This document shows positions 47,201-58,611 of a stretch of DNA of 64,000 bases, piece by piece. Each line of letters opens with the position of its first letter. The first letter of the stretch is position 1. A program made the position numbers and the translations under genes. Origin of the DNA: Tubulanus polymorphus (Eukaryota > Nemertea > Palaeonemertea > Tubulaniformes > Tubulanidae); the NCBI RefSeq assembly GCF_964204645.1, contig NC_134032.1, forward strand, positions 8,612,275 through 8,676,274. Reading direction: 5' to 3'. A model generated the notes under the pieces. It did no database searches and had not been told where the DNA came from. It saw only the letters and a program-made list of their open reading frames with translations.

Positions 47201-50200
47201 TTCTTTATTTTCATTTACTTATAAAAAAAACTTACTCATGATTTCGATGCGGGATCTGGACGTTTTACTGCCCATCGAGTTCGACACCGTGCACTCGTAC
47301 TCGCCGGCGTAACTCGGGGCGACATTTTTCAATAGCAAGTGATCGAAACCATTCGAATACGAATGAGTTGGAGGCATACGCTTGCCGTCGACTCGACGCC
47401 AAGAAACTATAGCAATTGGGCTGGAAAATATGAAAAATGTACACAACTCGTTTGCGCAAAATAAACCGCTATCGCATAATGACTTTGGCTTCGGTCGATA
47501 TTAGTTCATTATCAATTCTCAACTTTGAGCTGGAAAATAAGAATCGAATTGGTCCGACAAATGCTTTCAGACGAGCCTCGAAAAGATATATAGTGCGTAA
47601 AGATTCACTCTTCTACCCCCGGTATTTGGCGTCGTGTAGTATTCACTGACAATTGATCTACCAGAAGCCGAGGAAAATATGATTCGATTTTGTGCAGAAC
47701 CGAGTAACTAGTAACGAAACGTGGTAGATCCTCATTTGCCACAAGAGTGGAATCCTTTATTGCTACGGTAGTTGATGTCCTAATTGACACCTGGTGGATC
47801 TTCACTGACCTCAAATGGATTCCTGTTTTCTATTGCCACGGTAGTTGATGTCCTGGTACCGGAATGATTAAACCTTGCAGTTTTGACTCGTCTCATGGAG
47901 TCAGACATGAGAAATAAACTAATTTTGACTATTCCGAACTGCTTAACCGAAATAAACTTACTTTGCACTAGAAATACAATATAAATCGATCGTTTCAGTT
48001 TCTAAGGCGCGTACAACAGCTGGCGAATTGGCAATCAATGTCGGAGGTCTGTGCGGCACATTGGCGTCTAGAATTGGAAAAATATCGATATTTCGAACAA
48101 AATCATTGAACAAAATCATTCTAAAAGATTGGTAGCAAATATTTCCCCAGATATTTGTAATGAACAAAATTCCATAGAACAGAGAGAAAGTAAACGGAAA
48201 CTATTATTCATGTTTTTCAAATTCGACGTATTTTGACTTACTCGGTCTAACTTTGATGGTAACCGGACTGCCCTGTTTGATAACCCCAAGAGCGGAGTGA
48301 AGGTATTGACAGACGTACGTCTCGTCCGAGTTCGGTTTGGTCGCGTCGGTCGGTAAAACTTGTGAAAAATACAGGTTACCTATGAATAGAATGTTTAAAA
48401 GCACGGTTACAAAACATGGTCACCACGACAGATCCCTATGGTATCATCAAATTACCCCCATTTCCAGAAGATTCTGGCAGCTTTCGTAAATCCCCCATCA
48501 AATTGACCATAGAGGCCCTTTCGGGAAAGATGGCTAACTTCTATATGACCTCTATATGACCTTATCAAAATACCCCTGTAGACACTTCCAAAAAGATGAC
48601 TGCCACCATCAAATCCCCTTGATATCATCAAGCTAGCATAAAACCAGAACGTTAGCTTCAAGATACGCGAAGCAGAATGTTGCCATAGCGCTACAAATAG
48701 GATAGGTGACAAATTACAGTTATATGTATGAAATCCGTTGGTCCTGGGAGACATATTGATGATTAAAATAGGGAATTCCCTGGATTGTTTATGTTCGAAC
48801 CAATCATGGTAACGTTCCCTTTCATATTCGGCCCGGATGTATACTGGCACACCTGTACTGGGATACTCGTCCTTTCTTAAGGTGTGATTATTTCAATAAT
48901 TCGTTTCTGTGTGTGGGGCTAAAACCGCTTCAATGCGTAGCTAATATGGCCTAGCTGCAGATTTCCCCTGGACTTATGCGCTTATATATGAACTTAACGC
49001 TTAAAAATCTTGTTTTTACTATGAAAGATTTCGGACTAGTATCTGTACTCTGTTACCCCTAATGTTTTGCCTCAGATGATCAAGTTTCATCGGAAAATCT
49101 ACTTTTTAATTCTCGCAGCTGCGTCAGATATTGACGAATTTACGTGTTGTGTGAAAACTTACCTTTTTACAAAGATTTATTCGTAATTCATTATGAGGCC
49201 GTAAGCTTGTAAACTGCTCTGATACGCAGTGAAGAGTGGCATACGAATAATGATCTCATCTATCATGATATTAACGTATATCATTTCTGCGGATTGAACT
49301 CTTACCGGATGGACCGATCATAACCCTCGAATCGGGGATGATCGCACGTACGGTCCTGGCGTCAAACCTTCCGTAGCCTTTGATAATCAACGACGAGATG
49401 ATGGCTCGCTTCGGGAACGAGTCCGGAGGGTTACATTTCAATTCGACCATCTCTCTTTCCTGTACCTGCAACGTCGGTTTCACCTTTAAATTCTCCGGGC
49501 TAAAATCACCTATATCTGAAGCAGATCATAAAGCGGTCGTTTGAAATTTCCTGCAGCCCACAATTTTCATCGAGAAAAATCTACAAACGAACATCCAGGA
49601 CCTACGTAGTTGTAGTACGACCATGGTTGCTTTAGTGTGAAAATGGGTTCAAATCTAATGGATGATCGAGCTAAGGAGGTCTTATTCTAAGTCTTGATTG
49701 TCGAGTTAAGCCAAAAAAGATTCACTTCGAGCGTACAGGTGAACAACACCGTTTCTACCAACTATCACACGGTTATAAGTAATATTGGGGAGTGGAAGGG
49801 GAGATGGGAGAGAGAGGAGAATGGGAGGGGTCATTTCTAATTGATCTAAATACATCTAAAAGATGATAAACGGGATAGGGCACCTGGTAGGGAGGACGGT
49901 CATAAACTTACATTTCTCATTGACGACCACGGTTTTCGACACCGTTTTTCCGTAATCGTTCTCGGCGTAGCACGCGTATCTAACGTTCACCAGTGGATTT
50001 TTGGCGGCCAACTCGTTGTTGCGAGTTGGTCGCACCCTCAACTGCGTGTGATCGCGCGTTCCATCCGGTTTAATCGGGAGTAGGGATGTAAGTGACCGGA
50101 GTGAACTCGCTGTTACCGGAACTCATCATCCAGCGGATCCTAAAAGAAAGAAGACGACCGTGCGGGCAACTATTCGAAGTTCGGTTCAACCAACAAGCAA

Positions 50201-51426
50201 TTATCTAAATATCATAGATAATTGCTCGTAGGTTCAACTGTCGACCTGACCAGCCAAAGGGTACTTACGTCGGTTTCGGAATGCCGCTGGCTTTGCACGT
50301 CAACGTGGCGTATTCGTACGACGACACCAGGGAACTTTTCGACACCGAATCGATCGACGGTGGAATCCGTACTGAAAACACAAATGAATGACCAACAGCT
50401 TGGTTTCGATTGACTATATGATCTCTGGAATATGATTTCGGATTTGACGCTTCTGATGATAGCATTTAATATGGACTTCATCAATAAGTTATCCAGTTTC
50501 ATTGATTAATGCGTTTATTCAACGAATGAACCGTGCTGTTATACTGAGAATGTAACTCGTGATAGTTGAGTTTTTGTTGATTTGTTGAAAGGTAATGGAA
50601 ATGAAAATTATTAGATGGTAATAACCCATAGCTGCAAAGAAATGAAATATAATGAGTTTTCTGTACAGCTGCAACTTTCGCATTCGTTCTAAAGAGAATT
50701 AAAACATTTGGAGAAAGATATCATCGCCGAACGATGTAACTGGAATTAATGCACGGTGTTACTGAAACGAATGCTACCTTGATTAATAACTTGGAGCCGC
50801 CCTCTCTCTTTGACTCATAAATGCGATTATCTCAATGGGTAAAGTGTTTGTAGCAATGTAGTGAAAGGACTATTCACGCATGTGCGAATTAGTCGGTGTT
50901 GTCGGCATTTTTATGCTTCATTCAAAGAGCAATACTGTACAGGGATCTACATGTTCAGACAGATTAAAATGCATTTCTGTAAGCATTTGCAAAGCGAAAG
51001 TAGTTGAATTTGACAGGAGACGAATCTATCAATGAAAAAAGCTGGGAAAAGTAAAATTATGATAATGCTTCGCTGAATAACCATAGGGTTTTCTGCCGAA
51101 TTTGACAAAACCGCAATACAATCTAATAATAATGAAGTGGGGTTTAGTTTACGTTGGATTGTTCAGAAACTTGGTGAAGGGCTTGTGTGGTCGCGTGGTG
51201 GTGGTATTTTTCTTTTTGAAGCTCGGTAGGCCATCGATGGTGTAATAATTCCTGAGGTGGTTTTTTTGGAATGCAGGCTAGATTTAGCGGGAAGGGATCA
51301 CGTGGTCGAAACTTGGTAGTAGATGACAGTAGGGGGTAGAGACGGTAGAACGGTACTGGCAACCATCAGTAAAGGACGCATTTCAAAATTTCGCATATCC
51401 TCGCTGTTGTTGGTAATTTTGTAGAG

Positions 51427-51692
51427 GATCGGATTCAGTCGTCACGCTTTTTATCTGAACGTATGTTTTTGAAAAGAAGTAGAAATATATGTAGAATATC
51501 TTTTCCGAGTAGAAAATGTTTTCATCATAGATCACAAGTGTTTTAAAGATAAACAAGATCGGATTCAATTGTTCACGCCGATCGCGCGATTTATTTTATC
51601 TTATGTTATGAAAAGAAGTAAAAATAAATATTGAATATCTTTTCGTGTCGATAAATTTTTTTTATAGGTTTCGAAGTTCATAGATCACGAAG
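51427..51692. repeat. Two-copy tandem duplication in the first intron of copy D
   Basis: Two units of about 130 bp, 51,427-51,560 and 51,562-51,692, share gatcggattca, gaaaagaagta, gaatatctttt and catagatcac. The segment gaagttcatagatcacga corresponds to the first-intron edge of copies A and B, so it is part of the ancestral unit. Confidence 0.5.
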
Positions 51693-53234
51693 CCATTTGC
51701 GACGGAAGGAATTTGTTCCAGCATTCAGCACCGCTAAACGAACAGCAACTTAACGTTAGCAACTGAACGTCCTATCCGAGATCGTCCAGAATTTGCTTAT
51801 TTAGATTTTGGCTATTAGTTCCTGTCGGCAGACATTTCCTCGCATTTTCCTTGTGAATACAGTCAACCTCAATCCGTATAACTTGGGACCGAGCTTTTTA
51901 GTACGGATCGAGTGACTTACGGATAACCCTAATTCTAATTCTACGAATCAATGACCATTCGTCTAAGCACATAAAGCGTTAAATAGCCGGTCTAAAGATC
52001 ACTAAATCGCCTCTTAAAATCATATGGCTACTGAAGATACTTTAAAGCAATGCGATAATGCACCATTATTAAATGTAGGAGCTATATATAGACTGACATT
52101 AGGTGGATTACTTCAGCGTTTTCGAGAATAGTAACATATATAACACATTGACCACAAACCTCATTACAATTGTTTTTATCTCTTTTTACTATATCCTCAA
52201 CAGCTGGATTACACATTAGGCTTTACATAGAAATTGGATAACGGGACCACGTAAGTGAAAATACGGATAATGAATACGAATTATAGAGACAGATTTTTGA
52301 AGGGAATAACGTTAGTTGAAAAGATCGGGGCCGACCGATTTGCTATATAATCGCTATATTGGAAAAACGTTCATGAAATCGCATCTGAGTTGTCAAAACA
52401 CTTTGAGAGTCCTGTTGTACTACATGATTGTGTTCAAGTGTTCAAGTATCACCCAGAACCTTTTCGATTTGATAGCTATTAGAATAGATAACTACATGTT
52501 CTTATAAGCAAGAAAATTAACTTGAAAGTTTATTGACGCCTTGAAAAAAAATACACACATTGCTTAATATTGTCGACAATAAAAAATATGATATCAAATG
52601 TAATGTCAAGGATCAACTAACTTATTTCAAATGACAGGCAACCAGTCTAACCCCGATATATTAATGACGTAACGCACATTCTCTCAAAAATAGGTATCAA
52701 ATTTATTCATAAAAAATTTTATGAAATATTTTCAGTCACAAAATAAATGCCAAAATTCACAATTGTTATTTTGAAACGCCAATATTGATGACGTAGTGCT
52801 CATCGACGCACACAGAGCCCTCATATAACGCATACTAGGTATCAATGTGTATGAACATTATTGTAATGGTTTTTACGGTGTCAAGAAATATTCCATATTG
52901 CATTCATCCTGATCTAACAAAAGAACATCATTTAGATTTGCGCCAATAAGAACCCGTTCGCGGTCATAAAGAAACAAACTGGTACGTGGCATATTACATA
53001 AACCGCGTTTACACACCACTAACTTGTTGTACCAGTCCAAATGGGTCCGCCCCTGGAACCGGACAAATTTGGAACGTAACCAAATAGAGTGGGCGTTCAT
53101 ATACACGTTGCTAAATTGGTTACGCAGAGTTATGACTTGCCCCGCAATTTAAACAAAAAAATGCTGTAAATTCGACCGTCGATAACTGTACTTAGATTTA
53201 CGATTTCAAAATCAAACCCCCCAATTCATTTCAC

Positions 53235-53335
53235 TCTCGGCAGGGTGGGTTTATTAAAGGGACACAAATAAAAAAAAAATCAAACAAAATCTACTAATCA
53301 AATAGATAACATGGTAAATCCCTGTTTTAAGATTT
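53235..53335 (-). repeat. Dispersed repeat family 2, inverted
   Basis: Minus strand reads cttaaaacagggatttacca, then gtgtccctttaataaaccca, then ccctgccgagagtg. It lies in the first intron of copy D. Confidence 0.45.
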
Positions 53336-53531
53336 TAAAAGAATCTAGAGTAAGATTTGATGTGGCTTCTATAGAACTGGGTCCGGTCGTTGGTTTGCCG
53401 CGAGCTAGATCGAGAAGACACGGGAGACTTTAAAACCTACCAGAGTCCTTCGGTACTGTTAATGTGCTCTGCGCTGAGATGGCGATCACTGCAACTGACA
53501 CCAACGTTAGAAACCTCACAATCGGCGACAT

Positions 53532-53830
53532 GTTTTCTACTTTCGATTCGGTTTTCGAATTTTCAACATCCGATCGGCACGAAATCTGTACGTGGAATGC
53601 GACTCCGTTGACACAATACCTAACGTATACCCATATACACTAAGTGAAGAAAAAAATTGTTCGAAAGTTCGAGTGAGCAGATTTGGGGCTTAAAATTCTA
53701 TCGAATCAAGCTGTGAGAATAAATCATCACTCAAAAAAGGAGAGCAATCACGAGGACTTTTAACCAGACATAAATCAATAATAGCAAATGATAAACCGAT
53801 GATTATTCGGAAAAGCGGAAGCAAATAGAA
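53532..53830 (-). promoter_or_regulatory. Probable promoter/5' UTR of copy D
   Basis: Diverged match to the block upstream of the copy B signal exon (cacgaaatctgtacgtggaa, agcaaatgataaaccgatga). The function is inferred from position and conservation. Confidence 0.42.
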
Positions 53831-54119
53831 TTTTCATTATTTTACGGTGATCTACCCACAACACTGTGGAAATGGGTACAAAGTTAAATACCATAATGGA
53901 CAATAAAGATACCATACATTATCTCAATAAGACTAAATGAATGATAATTTACGAAAATTTAAGTGATCATTACTATTATGCCTACTACGCGTTGATGAAA
54001 AAATTCATGATCGTTGTTAGTTGGTATACGAATGAAAGGTTGGCAAACGTCCCAAAGTAACTGGCGTAGTTACCGTGGTTCGTTCGTTCGCCCGAAGACC
54101 CAGTTATTTTGGGAAGTTT

Positions 54120-54735
54120 GGGAAGACTAAGTTAATGCATTGTTCTACGCCCCCTAGTGGCTATATGCAAAAACCAAAGACCTTGAAACTCACCACGATC
54201 ATAGACCATGTCATGAGCTACAACTTTCAAATCGATTATGGTAACAAAATATGCTTAGGTATCGATATAATGTGGATAAACTTTTTTCCACCTACGAATG
54301 AGTACTGATGACACCAAGATGGCTGCAAATTATGCATAACTTCCTGATCATATGTACTTGTCTCGAGTATAAAAGATCCCTTTCCAAAGAATAACCATCA
54401 CAAATTGCACTGAAAAATGGACAGCCATCTTGAGTCCGATCGACCCAATTTTTCTCATGCTGATGGGCCCTTGGGGATGCAAATACATACGAACGATCAA
54501 GGTAAATGATAAAAGGGTCTTCAGAATTTACCTCGAAAACTTCGAAAATGTGTAAAAAGTGCTGATTTTGGCGAACAAAAATGGTTGCCAGTCGGCCATC
54601 TTATATCTGACAGGACCAAGACATTACCTTGAAGCATCTTCAAAATCTTCTCAAAATAACTGGATTCCGTCTACGGACGGACGACGGACGAAAAGTGAAC
54701 GCAATAGCCCGCTGGGACTAAAGTCCCAAGCGGGG
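54120..54735 (-). repeat. Dispersed repeat family 1, inverted copy
   Basis: Reverse complement of 8171 to about 8950: it ends with gcccgctgggactaaagtcc and contains aagtgctgattttggcgaac and caagatggctgc. A short piece of the family in + orientation follows directly (54,737-54,790). Confidence 0.6.
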
Positions 54736-54739
54736 AAAA

Positions 54740-55606
54740 AAACTGGTCCGATCTTATTCAAGATAGCTGTATGTCGGCTATTCTTGTTTACCGAAATTAT
54801 AGAACTTTTTTCGATTTTTCTAATAGGTTTTACAAGCGGGCGTTCAACAGAATTGAAATTGTTAGGCATTTCGTTAAGCTCACTCCACGTGACGCCTCTA
54901 TGTATATTGGATTTAGTTAATTCATATTCATCGTTTTCTAGAAATTGTTTCGACGTGCAAAATTATATTTTACATTCTGGTTGTTTGTCAGAATGTATTC
55001 AAATCTTCTCAAATTTGTAAATCCGGTTGTATCACGGATCAATATGTTACATCATAAATCATAATCTATTTCCCTCTAGTATTCAAATCGTCCACATCAC
55101 CAGTGACTATAGCGTTGTATAATCAATCTTCCAGACCGCACGTACAAGCTGTGCATTTGATATCCTTTTGAAAAATCACCCTCACGCATTCAAATGCTCC
55201 CTCGAACAAAGCGATATGCCTTCCAATGTTTTAGTTTTAGTTCTGGAAATTCCCGAAAGATCAATCGTCATTTGTTTGTAGGTACCAGTTCAACAGACCA
55301 TTCAGTCGCTTGCCGGTTCAGGCTGGTTGGAAGATTGTTAAACAGGCACCGAAACTGCGAAATTTTCAATTATATGTATGCACTTCGATTTTAACAAAGA
55401 ATTCAACCGGCGATGACATGATGTACTTCGATTTTGATTTTCAAAATCTAAATCCCCGTTTCGGTCCTGGCAGGTGTTGTGGCTTTGTAGGAAACACCAT
55501 TTATGTGAAACCAGATGGGACACGATAGAAACTGAAGCGAAGAAATTATTAATAATGAGTAAAGACTGATCATTACGAATTTTTTTATTCGTCATGAATT
55601 TCCGAT
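54740..55606. other. Intergenic, no gene recognised
   Basis: Apart from the repeat fragment at its left edge, and a stretch near 55,470 (cctggcaggtgttgtgg) faintly like repeat family 2, nothing is supported. Confidence 0.45.
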
Positions 55607-57088
55607 TTATTTCGATGTTTCTGAATTATTTTCTATCTTTGATGATAAATCTCCATTACAGGTGGCGTCGTGTGTTGATTTAAACGTACTGTAATGCAAC
55701 TCTCCATTTCCAGTTCCGTTTTGGATTACCTTCAGATCGTTTGTAGTTCTGTGACGCGCTAGCTTAGATTGTTTATCCCAGTCTAAAACAAATATGGCGT
55801 ACGGAACGAATATCATCGTATTCAAAACGCACGAACATTGATATCCCAACACCACACTCAAAGCGCCTAAGCGAGTAAAATACAATAAAATCAAACCTAA
55901 CGATGTTCCTATAATCAAAGAAATGAGACACGTAATCGAAATCAAGGCTATTTTAGCGCATCCTCGAATTGCAGCGTTAAATACAGCATCAACAGCAAAT
56001 ACGGGCAGACTCGCTCCGATGTACAGAAACGTGAATTTCAGTTTGTTTTCGACCGGTTTATCGCTAGCAAATCCCCGAGCGAAAACAGCGTGAAGCGAAC
56101 AAATTAGTACACCTAAAACTACAGCGACCGTCATCGAAATACCTTGATAAAACAACAGAGCTCGCTTAGCCGTCTGACCGTCCCTGGATGATAACAGGAA
56201 ACCGACTCTTATACAACACGCTTCTGATATACCCCAAATTATATTCAGGTTTATATAAATCACTTGCAACGAGACGCTTAGCGTTACGAGTTCGACCATA
56301 CCAAAAGTACCGGTCAAAATTATACCGATTGTCAGAGATGTAGAAATAGACATTAGTGACACTACTGACCCGAGAGCCATACTAATGATCTCCCATAGAT
56401 TCTTAAATATGTCCGCATTAACTCTGTATACAGCCATTGTATCTTTATTTACCAGAGAAGACGCAATAGCCATGGTAACCGTTCCGAGGACAAAAAATAC
56501 AAGCAAAGAGATGGCCCCTAGCCTGGGCAAACGTAGGACGATGACTGTGACGTAACAGATAACTGCGCTGACAACGTTATTACATATCGCTACTGTAACG
56601 ACTGGTATAACAATATTCTGAGACATTAGAAAACGCGTGAAAATGTCATTCGCGAGCACAAAAATGTTAGCGGGTGACATCACCATCAGTATCTTTCCAG
56701 CCTCTGCGGCAACGGTTGCATTTTGGCCGAGCAGTACGAATATTCTATCAGCAGTAAAATTTAGCGGTAGCATAGCTAAACTGATAAAAACCAGTATCAG
56801 CAACCCTCTCTGTAACAACAAGCGTAAATAACGATAGTTTTTGGCGCCGAAAGCTTGCGAGAATAATCCTTCTATACCCATCGCCATACCCATACCGAAA
56901 GTGTATATGAGTCCGAGGAGCGTGTCTACCAGAGAAAAAGCGGCTTGCGAAATCAAATTCGATTGCGCAACTATCATACAACACGTTATATACGGTAAAT
57001 CGATTAAAACAGGAACGACTACAATCGGCCAAGACGCCACGAGAAAGAAACGCAATTCCTCGCCTAACCAATCCGGAAGCGCGTTCAT
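55607..57088 (-). CDS. MATE-family multidrug/organic-cation transporter, intronless and divergent
   Basis: Uninterrupted minus-strand ORF of 493 residues from the first in-frame ATG (MNALPDWLGEEL, 57,088). The frame stays open upstream to about 57,190 without another ATG. About twelve hydrophobic segments. The N-lobe carries GIEGLFSQAFGAKNYRYL, matching the MATE TLxxQAFGA motif, and a second lobe has RVGFLLSSRDGQTAKRA, matching the family's RVxNxLGAG region. MATE proteins export organic cations by proton or sodium antiport at the plasma membrane. The first helix of the C-lobe, where animal MATEs have a Glu-Trp-Trp stretch with functional acidic residues, reads ALGSVVSLMSIS without Glu. Substrate coupling may therefore differ. 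The tail is hydrophilic and Asn/Thr/Ser-rich. The lack of introns suggests retroposition. Confidence 0.85.
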   Translation of the reverse strand: MNALPDWLGEELRFFLVASWPIVVVPVLIDLPYITCCMIVAQSNLISQAAFSLVDTLLGLIYTFGMGMAMGIEGLFSQAFGAKNYRYLRLLLQRGLLILVFISLAMLPLNFTADRIFVLLGQNATVAAEAGKILMVMSPANIFVLANDIFTRFLMSQNIVIPVVTVAICNNVVSAVICYVTVIVLRLPRLGAISLLVFFVLGTVTMAIASSLVNKDTMAVYRVNADIFKNLWEIISMALGSVVSLMSISTSLTIGIILTGTFGMVELVTLSVSLQVIYINLNIIWGISEACCIRVGFLLSSRDGQTAKRALLFYQGISMTVAVVLGVLICSLHAVFARGFASDKPVENKLKFTFLYIGASLPVFAVDAVFNAAIRGCAKIALISITCLISLIIGTSLGLILLYFTRLGALSVVLGYQCSCVLNTMIFVPYAIFVLDWDKQSKLARHRTTNDLKVIQNGTGNGELHYSTFKSTHDATCNGDLSSKIENNSETSK

Positions 57089-58360
57089 TTTCGATTTGTA
57101 TCCTTTTGCCCCTTGTTTTCTTGTTGAATCGCTGTTTTGGAATTCGATATCCACATGTAGCCAACTACACTCTGCTTTCCTTCTGGTAGGCTATATACCT
57201 GAATTTGAGCCGTTTATATTCTGTGCACAGCAGTTAAGAGTATAAAACGTAATATATTTATGCTGATCTATTCAACGAAGAAAAAAGTCATATATGATAA
57301 AAAGAAACGTTTAATTGCAAATGCTGGAATTTTGTTATAAGCTGTTTTTCAATTGGCCGTTGAAATGAATACCGTTTATTACATGTAGGCGTCTACAGCC
57401 GCGTGTCACATTTTCCTGTCGTTTCTATATCAGTTCATTTCTACGGATATGTCTGTAGGCCTACCTCTGGACTGACTCAACTGGTTCTACAAACAACACC
57501 CACCCGGTGGCACATCTAGTGAGTGAATATTTATTTACCCGAATCAAAAAGTCTGAATGAAGCATCGGTTTTCACATCCATTGTGTTAATTGAAGAATTG
57601 GCCAAAAGTCTTCTTTGATTCAAGTTGACTAAAGAGACTAGAAAAGTGGCACCATTTTTTTTTGAATGTTTAACAATATGTTTGGCCTGGAAATCGAGGG
57701 GCGGTAGACTCAATTTCACATCTAGTCATATCAAAGACTGATTTGAGGTGTGTACTCCAAAAATGCGGAGGCCGGACGGATCCTTCTCCGCAGAATCCGG
57801 TCCCCATTCCCCACCGCCACTTGTTCGGCACCGTCGATGCAATCATCCGGTACAAGCGTCTATTCAATTTTTCTGTTTTCTCCCTTTTGTAAGGTGCCAG
57901 CGTTGTGTAACCATGCTTTGCTTGGCCTGCATGTTCCAACTGTGTGCGAAAAATGTATTTGTATTGTATTGTATCCAGCACTGGCACGTGAGTCTCGACA
58001 GCTGACACTACCGAATATCTCCTAGGCGTGAAAAATCAAATTAATCAGTAATAGAAACGATGCAAAAAGTCTTATTTGAGGTATTTGTTTTGAAAATTAA
58101 AACAAAAGTCGTATTTTCAAATAACGATGAAATTGGTCAATAGCGTAGTTACTAGATGACGTAAGCGCTAACAAACGAGCACCTGGCAAGCGAGTCTCCA
58201 CGACTGACGAAAATCGCCGGGGCGAAAAACTATCAATAGTCTGAAAGAATTTATTAAAAATTCAAGACAGAGCTTACGAAAAGCCGAAGATTTGAAAATT
58301 ATTCGGAGGCATCTTAATTGTAATTAGCTCCGAATTAACCCGGGATCGAAATTAATTAAA
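57089..58360. other. Region between the MATE gene and the next promoter
   Basis: 5' flank of the MATE gene to about 57,260. The rest holds no supportable gene; open frames near 57,530-58,010 match no family I know. The repeated ttgtattgtattgta near 57,958 is low complexity. Confidence 0.45.
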
Positions 58361-58587
58361 GATGACGTCACCGCGCGAGCGGTCACGTGATTCCGCCATA
58401 TTGTCGAGCTCGGTGAGGATTCTCGGTGAATTTTAGTGAATTTCGGACCCGATTTCGGACCTAAGGAGCCACGACAGACTACCGATAGCAACTGATTCGC
58501 ATTCAGACGTCGGCTAGGATTAATTACGGACAGATTTTGACTGTATAAACGGTGTGAATATTGGATTAAACGGCGTGTTTTAAAGTG
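58361..58587 (+). promoter_or_regulatory. CpG-rich promoter/5' UTR with CRE, E-box and YY1-type sites
   Basis: TGACGTCA (CRE palindrome, 58,363-58,370), TCACGTGA (E-box, 58,383-58,390) and CCGCCATATTG (YY1 consensus, 58,393-58,403) fall within 41 bp in a CpG-rich segment. They lie about 200 bp upstream of a plausible start codon. The clustering is typical of a TATA-less promoter. Confidence 0.5.
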
Positions 58588-58611
58588 ATGTCTAACGGAC
58601 TCGATCACCAG
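58588..58611 (+). CDS. Candidate first coding exon of an unidentified + strand gene
   Basis: ATG in the context aaagtgATGt starts the eight codons MSNGLDHQ, which run directly into CAG|GTGTGTG, a possible donor. It follows the promoter-like cluster. No continuation exon could be recognised to 64,000, so the gene would have a first intron of more than 5 kb. The call rests on position and splice context only. Confidence 0.33.

Larger units (their letters stand above)
45054..53531 (-). pseudogene. L1-like Ig copy D (signal peptide + Ig1-Ig5), damaged
   Basis: Exons on the minus strand: signal 53441-53531 (MSPIVRFLTLVSVAVIAISA, then QSTLTVPKDS), 50269-50371, 49912-50139, 49306-49515, 48242-48379, 47962-48067, 47236-47420, 46252-46383, 45671-45829, and Ig5 from 45412. 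The second Ig1 exon is 228 nt instead of 239: 11 nt are missing near 50,080, breaking the frame. Ig2 has Ser for its core Trp (IISSLIIKG). The Ig5 donor GT has become GA (cggaaagg), so the frame runs into IGKEVENSRKCN and a stop at 45,054. It is the most diverged minus copy, with its own intron sequences. A pseudogene, or rescued only by exon skipping. Confidence 0.72.

Noticed and set aside
57089-57154. MATE start 22 codons further upstream
   Set aside because: That codon is GTG, not ATG, and no in-frame ATG lies between the upstream stop and 57,088. An upstream exon remains possible.
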